Below are positions 1 to 5,041 of a stretch of DNA of 5,041 bases, piece by piece; position 1 is the stretch's first letter, and each line of letters starts with the position of its first letter. The notes under the pieces were generated by a model. That model did no database searches. It had not been told where the DNA came from and saw nothing but the letters and a program-made list of their open reading frames with translations. Source of the stretch: Chromatiales bacterium (GTDB lineage: Bacteria; Pseudomonadota; Gammaproteobacteria; UBA6429; Thiohalophilaceae); the NCBI GenBank assembly GCA_027070385.1, contig JALXDW010000316.1, positions 1-5,041 on the forward strand. The letters are read 5' to 3'. The translations under genes and the position numbers were made by a program.

Positions 1-292
1 GCTTAATAATCCAGTTCCAGTCAGCCAGACGCTTACCATAATCTGCTTTGATATAAACCATAAATAAAGTAAGAAAGTGTCTAAGAGGTGTGATAACCAG
101 AGAAAGAATTAATAATATCAAAGCTGACTTACCCGTTAACCGTGTAAGCCGATCAAGCGGATCCAATCCCAGATTCTGTTGGTAAAATTCAACGATTAGT
201 GTGAGAAGAGGAATCAAGATCAGAAAGAAGACAAGCACCTTGATTTTACCAATATGCTTCGGTATTTTTGAAAGATAAATAAAGTATCGCAT
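1..292 (-). CDS. msrQ: Haem membrane subunit MsrQ (YedZ), N-terminal part, cut by the window edge
   Basis: MsrQ is the inner-membrane haem b protein that passes electrons from the quinone pool or a flavin donor to MsrP. Only the first 97 residues are present; the gene continues past base 1, and full members have about 200 residues. Visible are a short basic N-terminus (MRYFIYLSKIPKHIGKIK), a first membrane helix at about 19-37, the family segment NLGLDPLDRLTRLTGKSALI at 40-59, and a second helix ending in VITPLRHF (66-73). The N-G-x-(D/N)-P ... L-T-x-x-TG ... TPLR pattern is characteristic of MsrQ. The haem-binding histidines of the ferric-reductase-like domain would lie in the missing part, so they cannot be checked. 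The ATG is three bases after the msrP stop with no good ribosome site, which points to coupled translation. The position after msrP makes the assignment strong despite the truncation. Confidence 0.93.
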   Translation of the reverse strand, partial: MRYFIYLSKIPKHIGKIKVLVFFLILIPLLTLIVEFYQQNLGLDPLDRLTRLTGKSALILLILSLVITPLRHFLTLFMVYIKADYGKRLADWNWIIK

Positions 293-295
293 AAT

Positions 296-1234
296 CTAAA
301 AGTTAACTTTAAGATTCATGCCCTTGTAAAGTGAAGCAACCTGTTCGGCATAGCCATTAAATGGGAGTGTATCTCTTTTAAACAGATCACCCAGGCGTGT
401 TTCACGACGCTGATTCCAACGAGGATGCGCAACAGAAGGATTTACATTAGCAAAAAAACCATATTCACTTGGTACTGCTTTACTCCAACTCGTTTCAGGT
501 TTTTCACGTAATAACCGAATATGAGTAATTGCTTTCGCACTTTTAAACCCATATTTCCAGGGTACAATTAGCCTCAGTGGTGCTCCATTTTGTGCGGGCA
601 AATCTTTACCATATAACCCTGTCACAAGCATCGTTAACGGATGCATCGCTTCATCAATACGTAGTCCTTCACGATATGGCCAATCCAGTGTTGACTGACG
701 CTGACCTATCATCTCCTCTGGACGATACAAGCTAATAAATTCAACATATTTTGCATGACTGGTTGGTTTTACTTTTTTTAACAATTCACATAATGAAAAG
801 CCATTCCAGGGTACAACCATTGACCAGCCTTCAACACAACGAAAACGATAAATACGTTCTTCAATCGTCATTTTATTAATGATATCTTCCAGATTAATAG
901 TCAAAGGTTTCTCAACTTCACCACTAATCTGAATTGCCCAGGGTTTTAAACTTAATTCTCTGGCAATATGTACCACCATTTTCTTATTAGTAGAAAATTC
1001 ATAGTAATTATTATGTCGTGAAGCTGATTTATAGGGAGTGAGCTTATCAATATTTTCCGGAAGATTGGCTTTACAGTTCTTATCAGCACTCATAGCCGGA
1101 AAAACACTGCCAGTAAGTCCGGCTACAGTCATTATCTTTAAAAATTTTCTACGCTGATGAAACAAACCTTCATCTGTTAATTCGGAAGCCTGAATATCTA
1201 AACCGTTTAAATTCTCCGGTTTACGAATCAACAT
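296..1234 (-). CDS. msrP: Protein-methionine-sulfoxide reductase catalytic subunit MsrP (YedY), Tat-exported molybdoenzyme
   Basis: MsrP reduces methionine sulfoxide in periplasmic proteins using a molybdopterin cofactor and receives electrons from MsrQ. The protein has 312 residues, close to the E. coli length of about 334. The N-terminus has the family's extended leader, then a twin-arginine motif RRKFLK at 28-33, a hydrophobic stretch, and a probable cleavage after AMSA (about 50). The sulfite-oxidase-type fold is shown by YRFRCVEGWSMVVPWNG; C133 in this segment is the expected molybdenum ligand. Further support comes from GAPLRLIVPWKYGFKSAK at about 217-234 and the C-terminal signature PRWNQRRE at 271-278. 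The ATG is two bases after the cytochrome stop and has no clear ribosome site, so coupled translation is likely. The stop is three bases before msrQ. In E. coli this pair is induced by hypochlorite; the grouping with peroxidase and electron carriers fits an oxidant-defence role here. The identification is very secure. Confidence 0.97.
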   Translation of the reverse strand: MLIRKPENLNGLDIQASELTDEGLFHQRRKFLKIMTVAGLTGSVFPAMSADKNCKANLPENIDKLTPYKSASRHNNYYEFSTNKKMVVHIARELSLKPWAIQISGEVEKPLTINLEDIINKMTIEERIYRFRCVEGWSMVVPWNGFSLCELLKKVKPTSHAKYVEFISLYRPEEMIGQRQSTLDWPYREGLRIDEAMHPLTMLVTGLYGKDLPAQNGAPLRLIVPWKYGFKSAKAITHIRLLREKPETSWSKAVPSEYGFFANVNPSVAHPRWNQRRETRLGDLFKRDTLPFNGYAEQVASLYKGMNLKVNF

Positions 1235-1236
1235 AA

Positions 1237-1935
1237 TTATTGCCGTAATGTTTTAATATATAAAATAACAGAATCGATTTCCTTCTCGGACAAATCTGTT
1301 CCCCAAGGAGGCATACGTTCAGAGCGAGCCATGGCCTGACCACCTTTTTTAATAATTTCTTTCAAATAAGCATCCGGCATACGACTCTTTGTTAAATTAA
1401 AAGGTGGTGGATTTTTGATAATGCGAGCCATTTTTCCATCACCTTCACCACCTTTTCCATGACATAAAGAACATCGCCCCTGATAAATCCCACGGCCTAT
1501 TCGGATAGAAGGTTTTATATTTTTTGCTTCCGCACGTAAAAGTTTTAAAGCCCGATCTCTTTTTCGATGTAATAACTCCACAAACATTGCAACTGAATCC
1601 AGTTGTGTTGCTGTAAGTTCGTCCCCCCAAGGTGGCATCTCAGCACTAATACCAGACATAGTGGCACCATAACGTATTACTTTGGTAAGAGCAGCAAGAT
1701 CTGTCCCTTGTTTAGCTTCCAATAAATTGGTATTTGGATAATTTTTCATTTGCATGGATAAAATCCCTTCACCATGTCCATCTGAACCATGACACAAAGC
1801 ACAACGTTCACTAAAAATATTGGCTCCATAAGTAATACAGGGTGAAGCCTCCTTTCCACAAAATTGTTGTGATTCACCAGCTGTAACAATAGAACAGACC
1901 AGAATAAAACTCAAACCAAGTAAAAATCGTTCCAT
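1237..1935 (-). CDS. Tandem-domain di-haem cytochrome c
   Basis: This is a periplasmic class I-type electron carrier with two fused cytochrome c domains, 232 residues in the precursor. The signal peptide covers about 1-20 (FLLGLSFILV core, VTAG end). C14 lies inside it but is preceded by ILV, which does not fit a lipobox, so a lipoprotein is unlikely. The haem sites are CALCH at 45-49 and CSLCH at 155-159. Each is followed by a matching MPPWG segment whose methionine (M100, M208) is the likely sixth ligand, and then by a C-terminal helix (LDSVAMFVELL, IDSVILYIKTL). An additional cysteine pair, C26 and C33 (CGKEASPC), precedes the first domain and is not part of a haem motif. The gene starts five bases after the cupredoxin stop and ends two bases before msrP, so it is very likely co-transcribed with both. 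It probably shuttles electrons among the copper protein, the di-haem enzyme and the respiratory chain; the direction of flow is not known. Confidence 0.9.
   Translation of the reverse strand: MERFLLGLSFILVCSIVTAGESQQFCGKEASPCITYGANIFSERCALCHGSDGHGEGILSMQMKNYPNTNLLEAKQGTDLAALTKVIRYGATMSGISAEMPPWGDELTATQLDSVAMFVELLHRKRDRALKLLRAEAKNIKPSIRIGRGIYQGRCSLCHGKGGEGDGKMARIIKNPPPFNLTKSRMPDAYLKEIIKKGGQAMARSERMPPWGTDLSEKEIDSVILYIKTLRQ
1243..1488 (-). repeat. Second copy of the duplicated cytochrome c domain
   Basis: Residues 150-231 of the di-haem cytochrome run from IYQGRCSLCHG through KGGEGDG and MPPWG to the IDSVILYIKTL helix. They repeat the layout of the first domain. A charged linker at about 123-145 (HRKRDRALKLLRAEAKNIKP) joins the two copies. 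Confidence 0.8.
1573..1818 (-). repeat. First copy of the duplicated cytochrome c domain
   Basis: Residues 40-121 of the di-haem cytochrome run from IFSERCALCHG to the helix ending FVEL. They match residues 150-231 in order: haem motif, glycine-rich stretch (SDGHGEG), MPPWG, and a closing LDSV helix. The distance from the first haem cysteine to the MPPWG methionine is 55 residues here and 53 in the second copy. The similarity is at protein level; the DNA has diverged. Confidence 0.8.
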
Positions 1936-1940
1936 AATTA

Positions 1941-2255
1941 TTACTCCACTGTAATAGTCATGCGCATGTTAGGATGGATAGCACATTCGATCTCTGCTTT
2001 TCCCTTTTTATCAAAAGTGACTGTCTTAAATTCTCCTTTCGGATAAGAACCTAAATCAAAAGTTTTAATTTCAGACAAACTGAACACATTATGAAAAAAT
2101 GGATCTTCATTGGTAAACTTGACAACATCACCTGCTTTTATTGTCAAACTCCTTTTTGTAAACTGCTTATTCTTTTGCCCTACCTCAAACTCTGCCGCAA
2201 AAGATACAGAACTCAGAATCAAGCAGGTTGCTATCACTAAAAATCTATTAAACAT
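1941..2255 (-). CDS. Small periplasmic cupredoxin (amicyanin/plastocyanin-like blue copper protein)
   Basis: This is a probable type 1 copper protein that carries single electrons in the periplasm. The precursor is 104 residues, with a Sec signal peptide at about 1-20 (hydrophobic FLVIATCLIL, then SVSFA before AEF), leaving a mature domain of about 84 residues. The expected copper ligands are all present: H55 in the FFHNVF segment, then C91, H94 and M97 in CAIHPNM. The CxxHxxM spacing is the short ligand loop typical of amicyanin, whereas plastocyanin and pseudoazurin have a longer His-to-Met spacing. KAGDVVKFTNED is the usual strand before the first histidine. It lies between the MauG-like enzyme (27 bases upstream) and the di-haem cytochrome (5 bases downstream), so it is a good candidate electron partner for either. 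Similar proteins are often labelled 'methylamine utilization protein', but no methylamine dehydrogenase gene is visible here. The copper site is confident; the partner is inferred. Confidence 0.9.
   Translation of the reverse strand: MFNRFLVIATCLILSSVSFAAEFEVGQKNKQFTKRSLTIKAGDVVKFTNEDPFFHNVFSLSEIKTFDLGSYPKGEFKTVTFDKKGKAEIECAIHPNMRMTITVE
1944..1947 (-). promoter_or_regulatory. Ribosome binding site of the cytochrome gene, inside the cupredoxin 3' end
   Basis: GGAG lies eight bases before the ATG at 1935. It is formed by the last sense codons of the cupredoxin gene (GTG GAG), just before its stop. Translation of the two genes is therefore likely linked. Confidence 0.7.
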
Positions 2256-2262
2256 TTATACT

Positions 2263-2267
2263 CTCCT
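2263..2267 (-). promoter_or_regulatory. Ribosome binding site of the cupredoxin gene
   Basis: AGGAG, within AAAAGGAGAG, lies seven bases before the ATG at 2255. It is one of the two strongest ribosome sites in the window and suggests abundant translation of the small copper protein. The 27-base gap holds no hairpin. Confidence 0.85.
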
Positions 2268-2282
2268 TTTATAAAACATACT

Positions 2283-3332
2283 TTAATTTAATGGTAATTC
2301 GGGTAAACTTATTGCTTTATAAGGCGAACTTAACGCTCGCATGAATTCAACAATGTCATCCCTTTCACTAGCAGATAATTTTGTTTTTGTCATATTCGGT
2401 GAAAGATTCGTTTTAACTACACCACCTTGTGAATAATGTTTAACAACATCCTGTAATGTTTTTGCAGAACCATCATGGAAATAAGGTGCAGTACGTTCTA
2501 TTTCACGTAATGTAGGGGTTTTAAAAGCTCCTTTCATCAGTCGTAAAGGTCGTTGCGTATAACGTCCCATGTCAGGATTTTTATTTCCCCAAGAGGCTAA
2601 CCCAATATTGTGAAATCCATTATCTGTGAAATTAGGTGCGGAATGACAAACAGCACAATCGGCTTTACCAACAAACAATTTAAAACCACGTATTTGCTGC
2701 TCTGACATGGCTTTGCTGTCACCCTTTACCCAACGATCAAAAGCTGAATTATTACTGATAGCAGTACGCTCAAATGTTGCAAGTGCCTTAGAGACAGTTG
2801 GAGCTGCAATTTTCTCACCCGGATATGCGGCTTTAAATAAACTTATATATTCTTTATTTGAATTCAACCACTTGAATAACTTCGCAGTATTCATATTCAT
2901 TTCTACAGTCGCTTCCATTGGGCCCATAGCCTGATCTTCCAGTGACTTTTTTCGACCATCCCACATTTGAATTGAGTTATACGCTGTGTTGAAAACAGTT
3001 GGCGACGCTCTTCCCAACACCTTACTTTTCACCCCTTTTGCAGTAGGCAAACCGTCTGACCAGCCTAATGCAGGATTATGGCATGTTGCACAAGACATGT
3101 TTCCGTCTCCGCTTAAACGGGGATCAAAGAAGAGCTTTTTTCCTAATTTAATACGTGCTTTATTAGGTTTATTTCCTTCAGGATATGGAACGGTATCAGG
3201 TAATAGCCACTCTTTAAGACTTGGATGTCCCGCTTTAAAAACATACTTCCCCTCAGCAGCAAAAATATTATTACTAAATAAAAATAGAATAGTCAGTACA
3301 GCTAAACTGAATCTTTTATACACATATTCCAT
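2283..3332 (-). CDS. Di-haem cytochrome c peroxidase / MauG-family protein
   Basis: This is a periplasmic di-haem enzyme of 349 residues, the usual length for bacterial cytochrome c peroxidase precursors. It has a Sec signal peptide (about 1-26, ending IFAA). The two c-haem sites are CATCH at 81-85 and CAVCH at 226-230. Family motifs include KLGKKLFFDPRLS, GWSDGLPT, MWDGR, FKTPTLR and TAPYFHDGS. W124 in MWDGR fits the inter-haem tryptophan (MauG W93). Q134, P138 and E144 follow at the spacing of MauG Gln103, Pro107 and Glu113. After TLQDVVKH comes Y300, where classical peroxidases have the methionine ligand (Met275 in Pseudomonas) and MauG has Tyr294. Classical members reduce H2O2 with electrons from small cytochromes or cupredoxins; MauG oxidises a protein partner. 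The tyrosine makes the exact reaction open. A good ribosome site lies six bases upstream, and the cupredoxin gene follows after 27 bases. The family assignment is firm; the choice between peroxidase and modifying enzyme is not. Confidence 0.9.
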   Translation of the reverse strand: MEYVYKRFSLAVLTILFLFSNNIFAAEGKYVFKAGHPSLKEWLLPDTVPYPEGNKPNKARIKLGKKLFFDPRLSGDGNMSCATCHNPALGWSDGLPTAKGVKSKVLGRASPTVFNTAYNSIQMWDGRKKSLEDQAMGPMEATVEMNMNTAKLFKWLNSNKEYISLFKAAYPGEKIAAPTVSKALATFERTAISNNSAFDRWVKGDSKAMSEQQIRGFKLFVGKADCAVCHSAPNFTDNGFHNIGLASWGNKNPDMGRYTQRPLRLMKGAFKTPTLREIERTAPYFHDGSAKTLQDVVKHYSQGGVVKTNLSPNMTKTKLSASERDDIVEFMRALSSPYKAISLPELPLN

Positions 3333-3338
3333 ATAACA

Positions 3339-3344
3339 CTCCTT
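3339..3344 (-). promoter_or_regulatory. Ribosome binding site of the di-haem peroxidase/MauG gene
   Basis: AAGGAG lies six bases before the ATG at 3332, in the 32-base gap after the chemoreceptor stop codon. It fixes this start and means the gene can be translated independently of the receptor. The gap shows no convincing terminator hairpin; the best inverted repeat is only four base pairs with no T-run. Confidence 0.85.
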
Positions 3345-3364
3345 ACATATATCCGAGTAAATGT

Positions 3365-4996
3365 TTATACATCAAATTGATTAACAACACTTTGTAGTTC
3401 ACTTGCTGCACTACCCAAACTTTCTGCCAGCAAGATCAAAGCATCAGCCTGGTTATTGTTATCTTCCGACACACTTGCCAATTCCAGAACCGTACCACTA
3501 ATACGTGAAGTAGCCTCACGTTGTGTTTCTATTAACCTTGTTAAGTCCTGCATCTCCTGACTTATTTGCATTGCCTGTTCACTACTTGAACTGCTTTTTT
3601 CTGCTGCCATTTTTAATGAATCAATATTTTCAACAACATCATCACGTGCGCTGTGTATAGATTCTACTGTGTCATTGACACTTAAACTGATACTTCCAAT
3701 CAGTGTTGATATTTCATCAACGGCTTTCCCTGTTCGTCCGGCTAAAGTACGAACTTCATCAGCTACAACAGCAAAACCTCGACCCTGCTCACCCGCACGA
3801 GCAGCTTCAATTGCAGCATTTAATGCAAGCAAATTTGTCTGTTCAGATATATCGCTGATTGTTTTGGTGATTGTTGAAATTTTACTTGCGATTTCAGAAA
3901 GGGTTTCACTGTTACTTGCAGTTTCATCTATCTTTGCCTGAAAAGCAGAAAAACTTTCAACAGCATCCAGAATATCCTTTGTAGATTCCTTTGCCATTCC
4001 TGATGCCTGTTGGGCAATATCCAATGCATCCGTTGCCTTTTCAAAGGCTTCTGAAGCGGTATTTGTAACATGATTAGTATCAGATTCAATATTTGAAACG
4101 ATACCATCGAGTGTCGCGGTTGCCTGACGAATAACAGCCGTATTACTAGCTAGCCCATCAGTTTCAGAATTGACATCCTGGCTTGCTTTTGAAATTTTGC
4201 TGACCAGCCCTCTTAAACGCTCAATCATATTTTTTATGGCAATAATTGTTTGAGCTATCTCATCTTTACCACCTACTTTACCTGCTATATCATGGCGCAA
4301 ATCACCAGCCGCAACATACTCCATCGTTTCCTGAATACTGGCTAAAGGTCGGCTCATCATTCTGGCTCCCAGAAAAGCAATATATAATCCCAATGAAACA
4401 CCAACGGCTGAAATAATGCCTATAATTTTAAACATATCAAAAGCCTGATTTTTCAATCTGGCTAAATCATCAAGTAAAGCTTGCTCACCTTTTTTTACAA
4501 TACTACTTGCAAGTTTAATAATATTAAAAAATTTATCATGAATGCTTGCTGCCATTTTTAATGCTTCAGTATCATTATTTGCTCTTGCTTTACCAATAAT
4601 TTGCATTTGTCTGGGACGCAAAGATTTCATATTTGAAATTAACTGATTTACATCCGGATTATTTTTACCATATAATTTTTGTAGCTTAACAAGCTCTTCA
4701 TCAATTTTGGCACCACTTCTTATCGAAGCAATAGCGGCACTCCGTATACCCTGTTTCTCATCATTCGCTATAAGTGCCTGGATATTTCGATCCATACTGA
4801 TAATTGCAGCACGCGTATTATTGGCTGCAGTTACTCTGTCAGAAGCTAATTGCACAGCATCGCCAATAGTGTTGAGCTGCACAACTACAACATAACCACC
4901 CAATATAACAACAAGAACCATTCCAAACAGGAAAATGCTGGATACACCTAATATTTTGGCTTTTAATTTGAATGGTGCGAGGAGTTTTCTGAACAT
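3365..4996 (-). CDS. Methyl-accepting chemotaxis protein (transmembrane chemoreceptor)
   Basis: This is a membrane chemoreceptor that would signal through CheW/CheA to the flagellar or another chemosensory output. Numbered from the ATG (543 residues), it has a first membrane helix at about 17-40, a mostly helical periplasmic sensing region of about 150 residues (41-190) that resembles a four-helix bundle, a second helix at about 191-211, a HAMP linker at about 212-265 (SRPL start, AAGDL, DEIAQ), and a long coiled-coil signalling domain. The highly conserved hairpin tip is at about 384-420 ([20 protein letters not shown], then [12 protein letters not shown]). The protein has no cysteine, so it carries no c-type haem, and its C-terminus (QFDV) lacks a CheR/CheB-tethering pentapeptide. 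An in-frame TTG at 5008 would add four residues; the ATG is preferred because a weak GAG lies seven bases upstream and nothing similar precedes the TTG. The family is certain; the ligand is unknown. Confidence 0.95.
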   Translation of the reverse strand: MFRKLLAPFKLKAKILGVSSIFLFGMVLVVILGGYVVVVQLNTIGDAVQLASDRVTAANNTRAAIISMDRNIQALIANDEKQGIRSAAIASIRSGAKIDEELVKLQKLYGKNNPDVNQLISNMKSLRPRQMQIIGKARANNDTEALKMAASIHDKFFNIIKLASSIVKKGEQALLDDLARLKNQAFDMFKIIGIISAVGVSLGLYIAFLGARMMSRPLASIQETMEYVAAGDLRHDIAGKVGGKDEIAQTIIAIKNMIERLRGLVSKISKASQDVNSETDGLASNTAVIRQATATLDGIVSNIESDTNHVTNTASEAFEKATDALDIAQQASGMAKESTKDILDAVESFSAFQAKIDETASNSETLSEIASKISTITKTISDISEQTNLLALNAAIEAARAGEQGRGFAVVADEVRTLAGRTGKAVDEISTLIGSISLSVNDTVESIHSARDDVVENIDSLKMAAEKSSSSSEQAMQISQEMQDLTRLIETQREATSRISGTVLELASVSEDNNNQADALILLAESLGSAASELQSVVNQFDV

Positions 4997-5003
4997 TACT
5001 TTA

Positions 5004-5006
5004 CTC
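5004..5006 (-). promoter_or_regulatory. Weak Shine-Dalgarno that decides the chemoreceptor start
   Basis: A GAG triplet lies seven bases before the ATG at 4996. The alternative TTG at 5008 overlaps this region and has only T/A-rich sequence upstream. The signal is short, so it supports the ATG only modestly. Confidence 0.4.
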
Positions 5007-5041
5007 AAAGTTTAATAAAACGTCTGTAAGATCACCTACTC

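Larger units (their letters stand above)
1..5008 (-). other. Candidate six-gene operon: chemoreceptor, MauG-like enzyme, cupredoxin, di-haem cytochrome, msrP, msrQ
   Basis: All six genes run the same way with gaps of 32, 27, 5, 2 and 3 bases and no recognisable terminator between them. The last four (cupredoxin to msrQ) are so tight that they are almost certainly one transcript. The link of the chemoreceptor and the MauG-like gene to the rest is likely but less certain, because each following gene has its own strong ribosome site and a promoter inside the receptor's 3' end cannot be excluded. I see no convincing promoter in the 45 bases upstream of the receptor; it may lie outside the window. 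Confidence 0.7.

Noticed and set aside
1445..1630. Minus-strand open reading frame of 61 codons inside the di-haem cytochrome gene
   Set aside because: It is another frame of a gene with two intact haem motifs, and its translation resembles no known domain.
1894..1896. Lipoprotein cysteine (C14) in the signal peptide of the di-haem cytochrome
   Set aside because: The preceding residues ILV do not give the small residue needed at -1 of a lipobox, and a normal signal peptidase I site follows at VTAG.
2707..2934. Plus-strand open reading frame of 75 codons
   Set aside because: It lies fully opposite the di-haem peroxidase/MauG gene, whose haem and family motifs are clear. Its translation has no recognisable domain.
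2986..3336. Plus-strand open reading frame of 116 codons
   Set aside because: It is antisense to the N-terminal half of the same di-haem gene, including its first haem site and signal peptide. There is no protein-family signal.
3333..3364. Possible terminator hairpin between the chemoreceptor and the MauG-like gene
   Set aside because: Only four-base inverted matches (for example TTAC with GTAA) can be found and no T-run follows on the minus strand.
3669..3941. Plus-strand open reading frame of 90 codons
   Set aside because: It is antisense to the most conserved part of the chemoreceptor signalling domain, where long shadow frames are common.
4707..4895. Plus-strand open reading frame of 62 codons with a hydrophobic translation
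   Set aside because: It mirrors the alanine-rich periplasmic helices of the chemoreceptor; the hydrophobic look is a by-product of antisense reading.
5009..5041. Possible promoter upstream of the chemoreceptor (TATTAA as a -10 box)
   Set aside because: The -10 match is only partial in an AT-rich stretch and no -35 element lies at a suitable distance. The region is too short to judge.

Overview
The window holds six genes, all on the minus strand and closely packed, so it reads as one candidate transcription unit from the right edge to the left. In transcription order they are: a methyl-accepting chemotaxis protein; a di-haem cytochrome c peroxidase/MauG-family protein; a small amicyanin-like cupredoxin; a tandem-domain di-haem cytochrome c; the molybdenum methionine sulfoxide reductase MsrP; and the start of its haem membrane partner MsrQ, which runs off the window at base 1. 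Gaps between genes are 32, 27, 5, 2 and 3 bases. There is no RNA gene, insertion sequence, CRISPR array or visible terminator, and no gene-free stretch longer than 45 bases.

The protein families and the AT-rich base composition suggest a motile Gram-negative bacterium. A low-GC gammaproteobacterium is most likely, from general resemblance of the proteins; this is an inference and I cannot name a genus. Export signals agree with a Gram-negative cell: the peroxidase, cupredoxin and cytochrome carry Sec signal peptides, MsrP carries a twin-arginine signal, and MsrQ and the chemoreceptor are inner-membrane proteins.

The likely theme is periplasmic redox defence. MsrPQ repairs oxidised methionines in envelope proteins with electrons from the respiratory chain. 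The di-haem enzyme uses peroxide. The cupredoxin and the di-haem cytochrome are soluble one-electron carriers that could supply or drain electrons. The chemoreceptor at the head could link redox or chemical sensing to motility, but its ligand is unknown.

The points most worth attention are these. The 'peroxidase' has a tyrosine where classical bacterial cytochrome c peroxidases have a methionine haem ligand, which makes it MauG-like, and it lies next to an amicyanin-like copper protein with no methylamine dehydrogenase in view. The whole set is joined to msrPQ. The cytochrome also carries an extra cysteine pair ahead of its first haem site.
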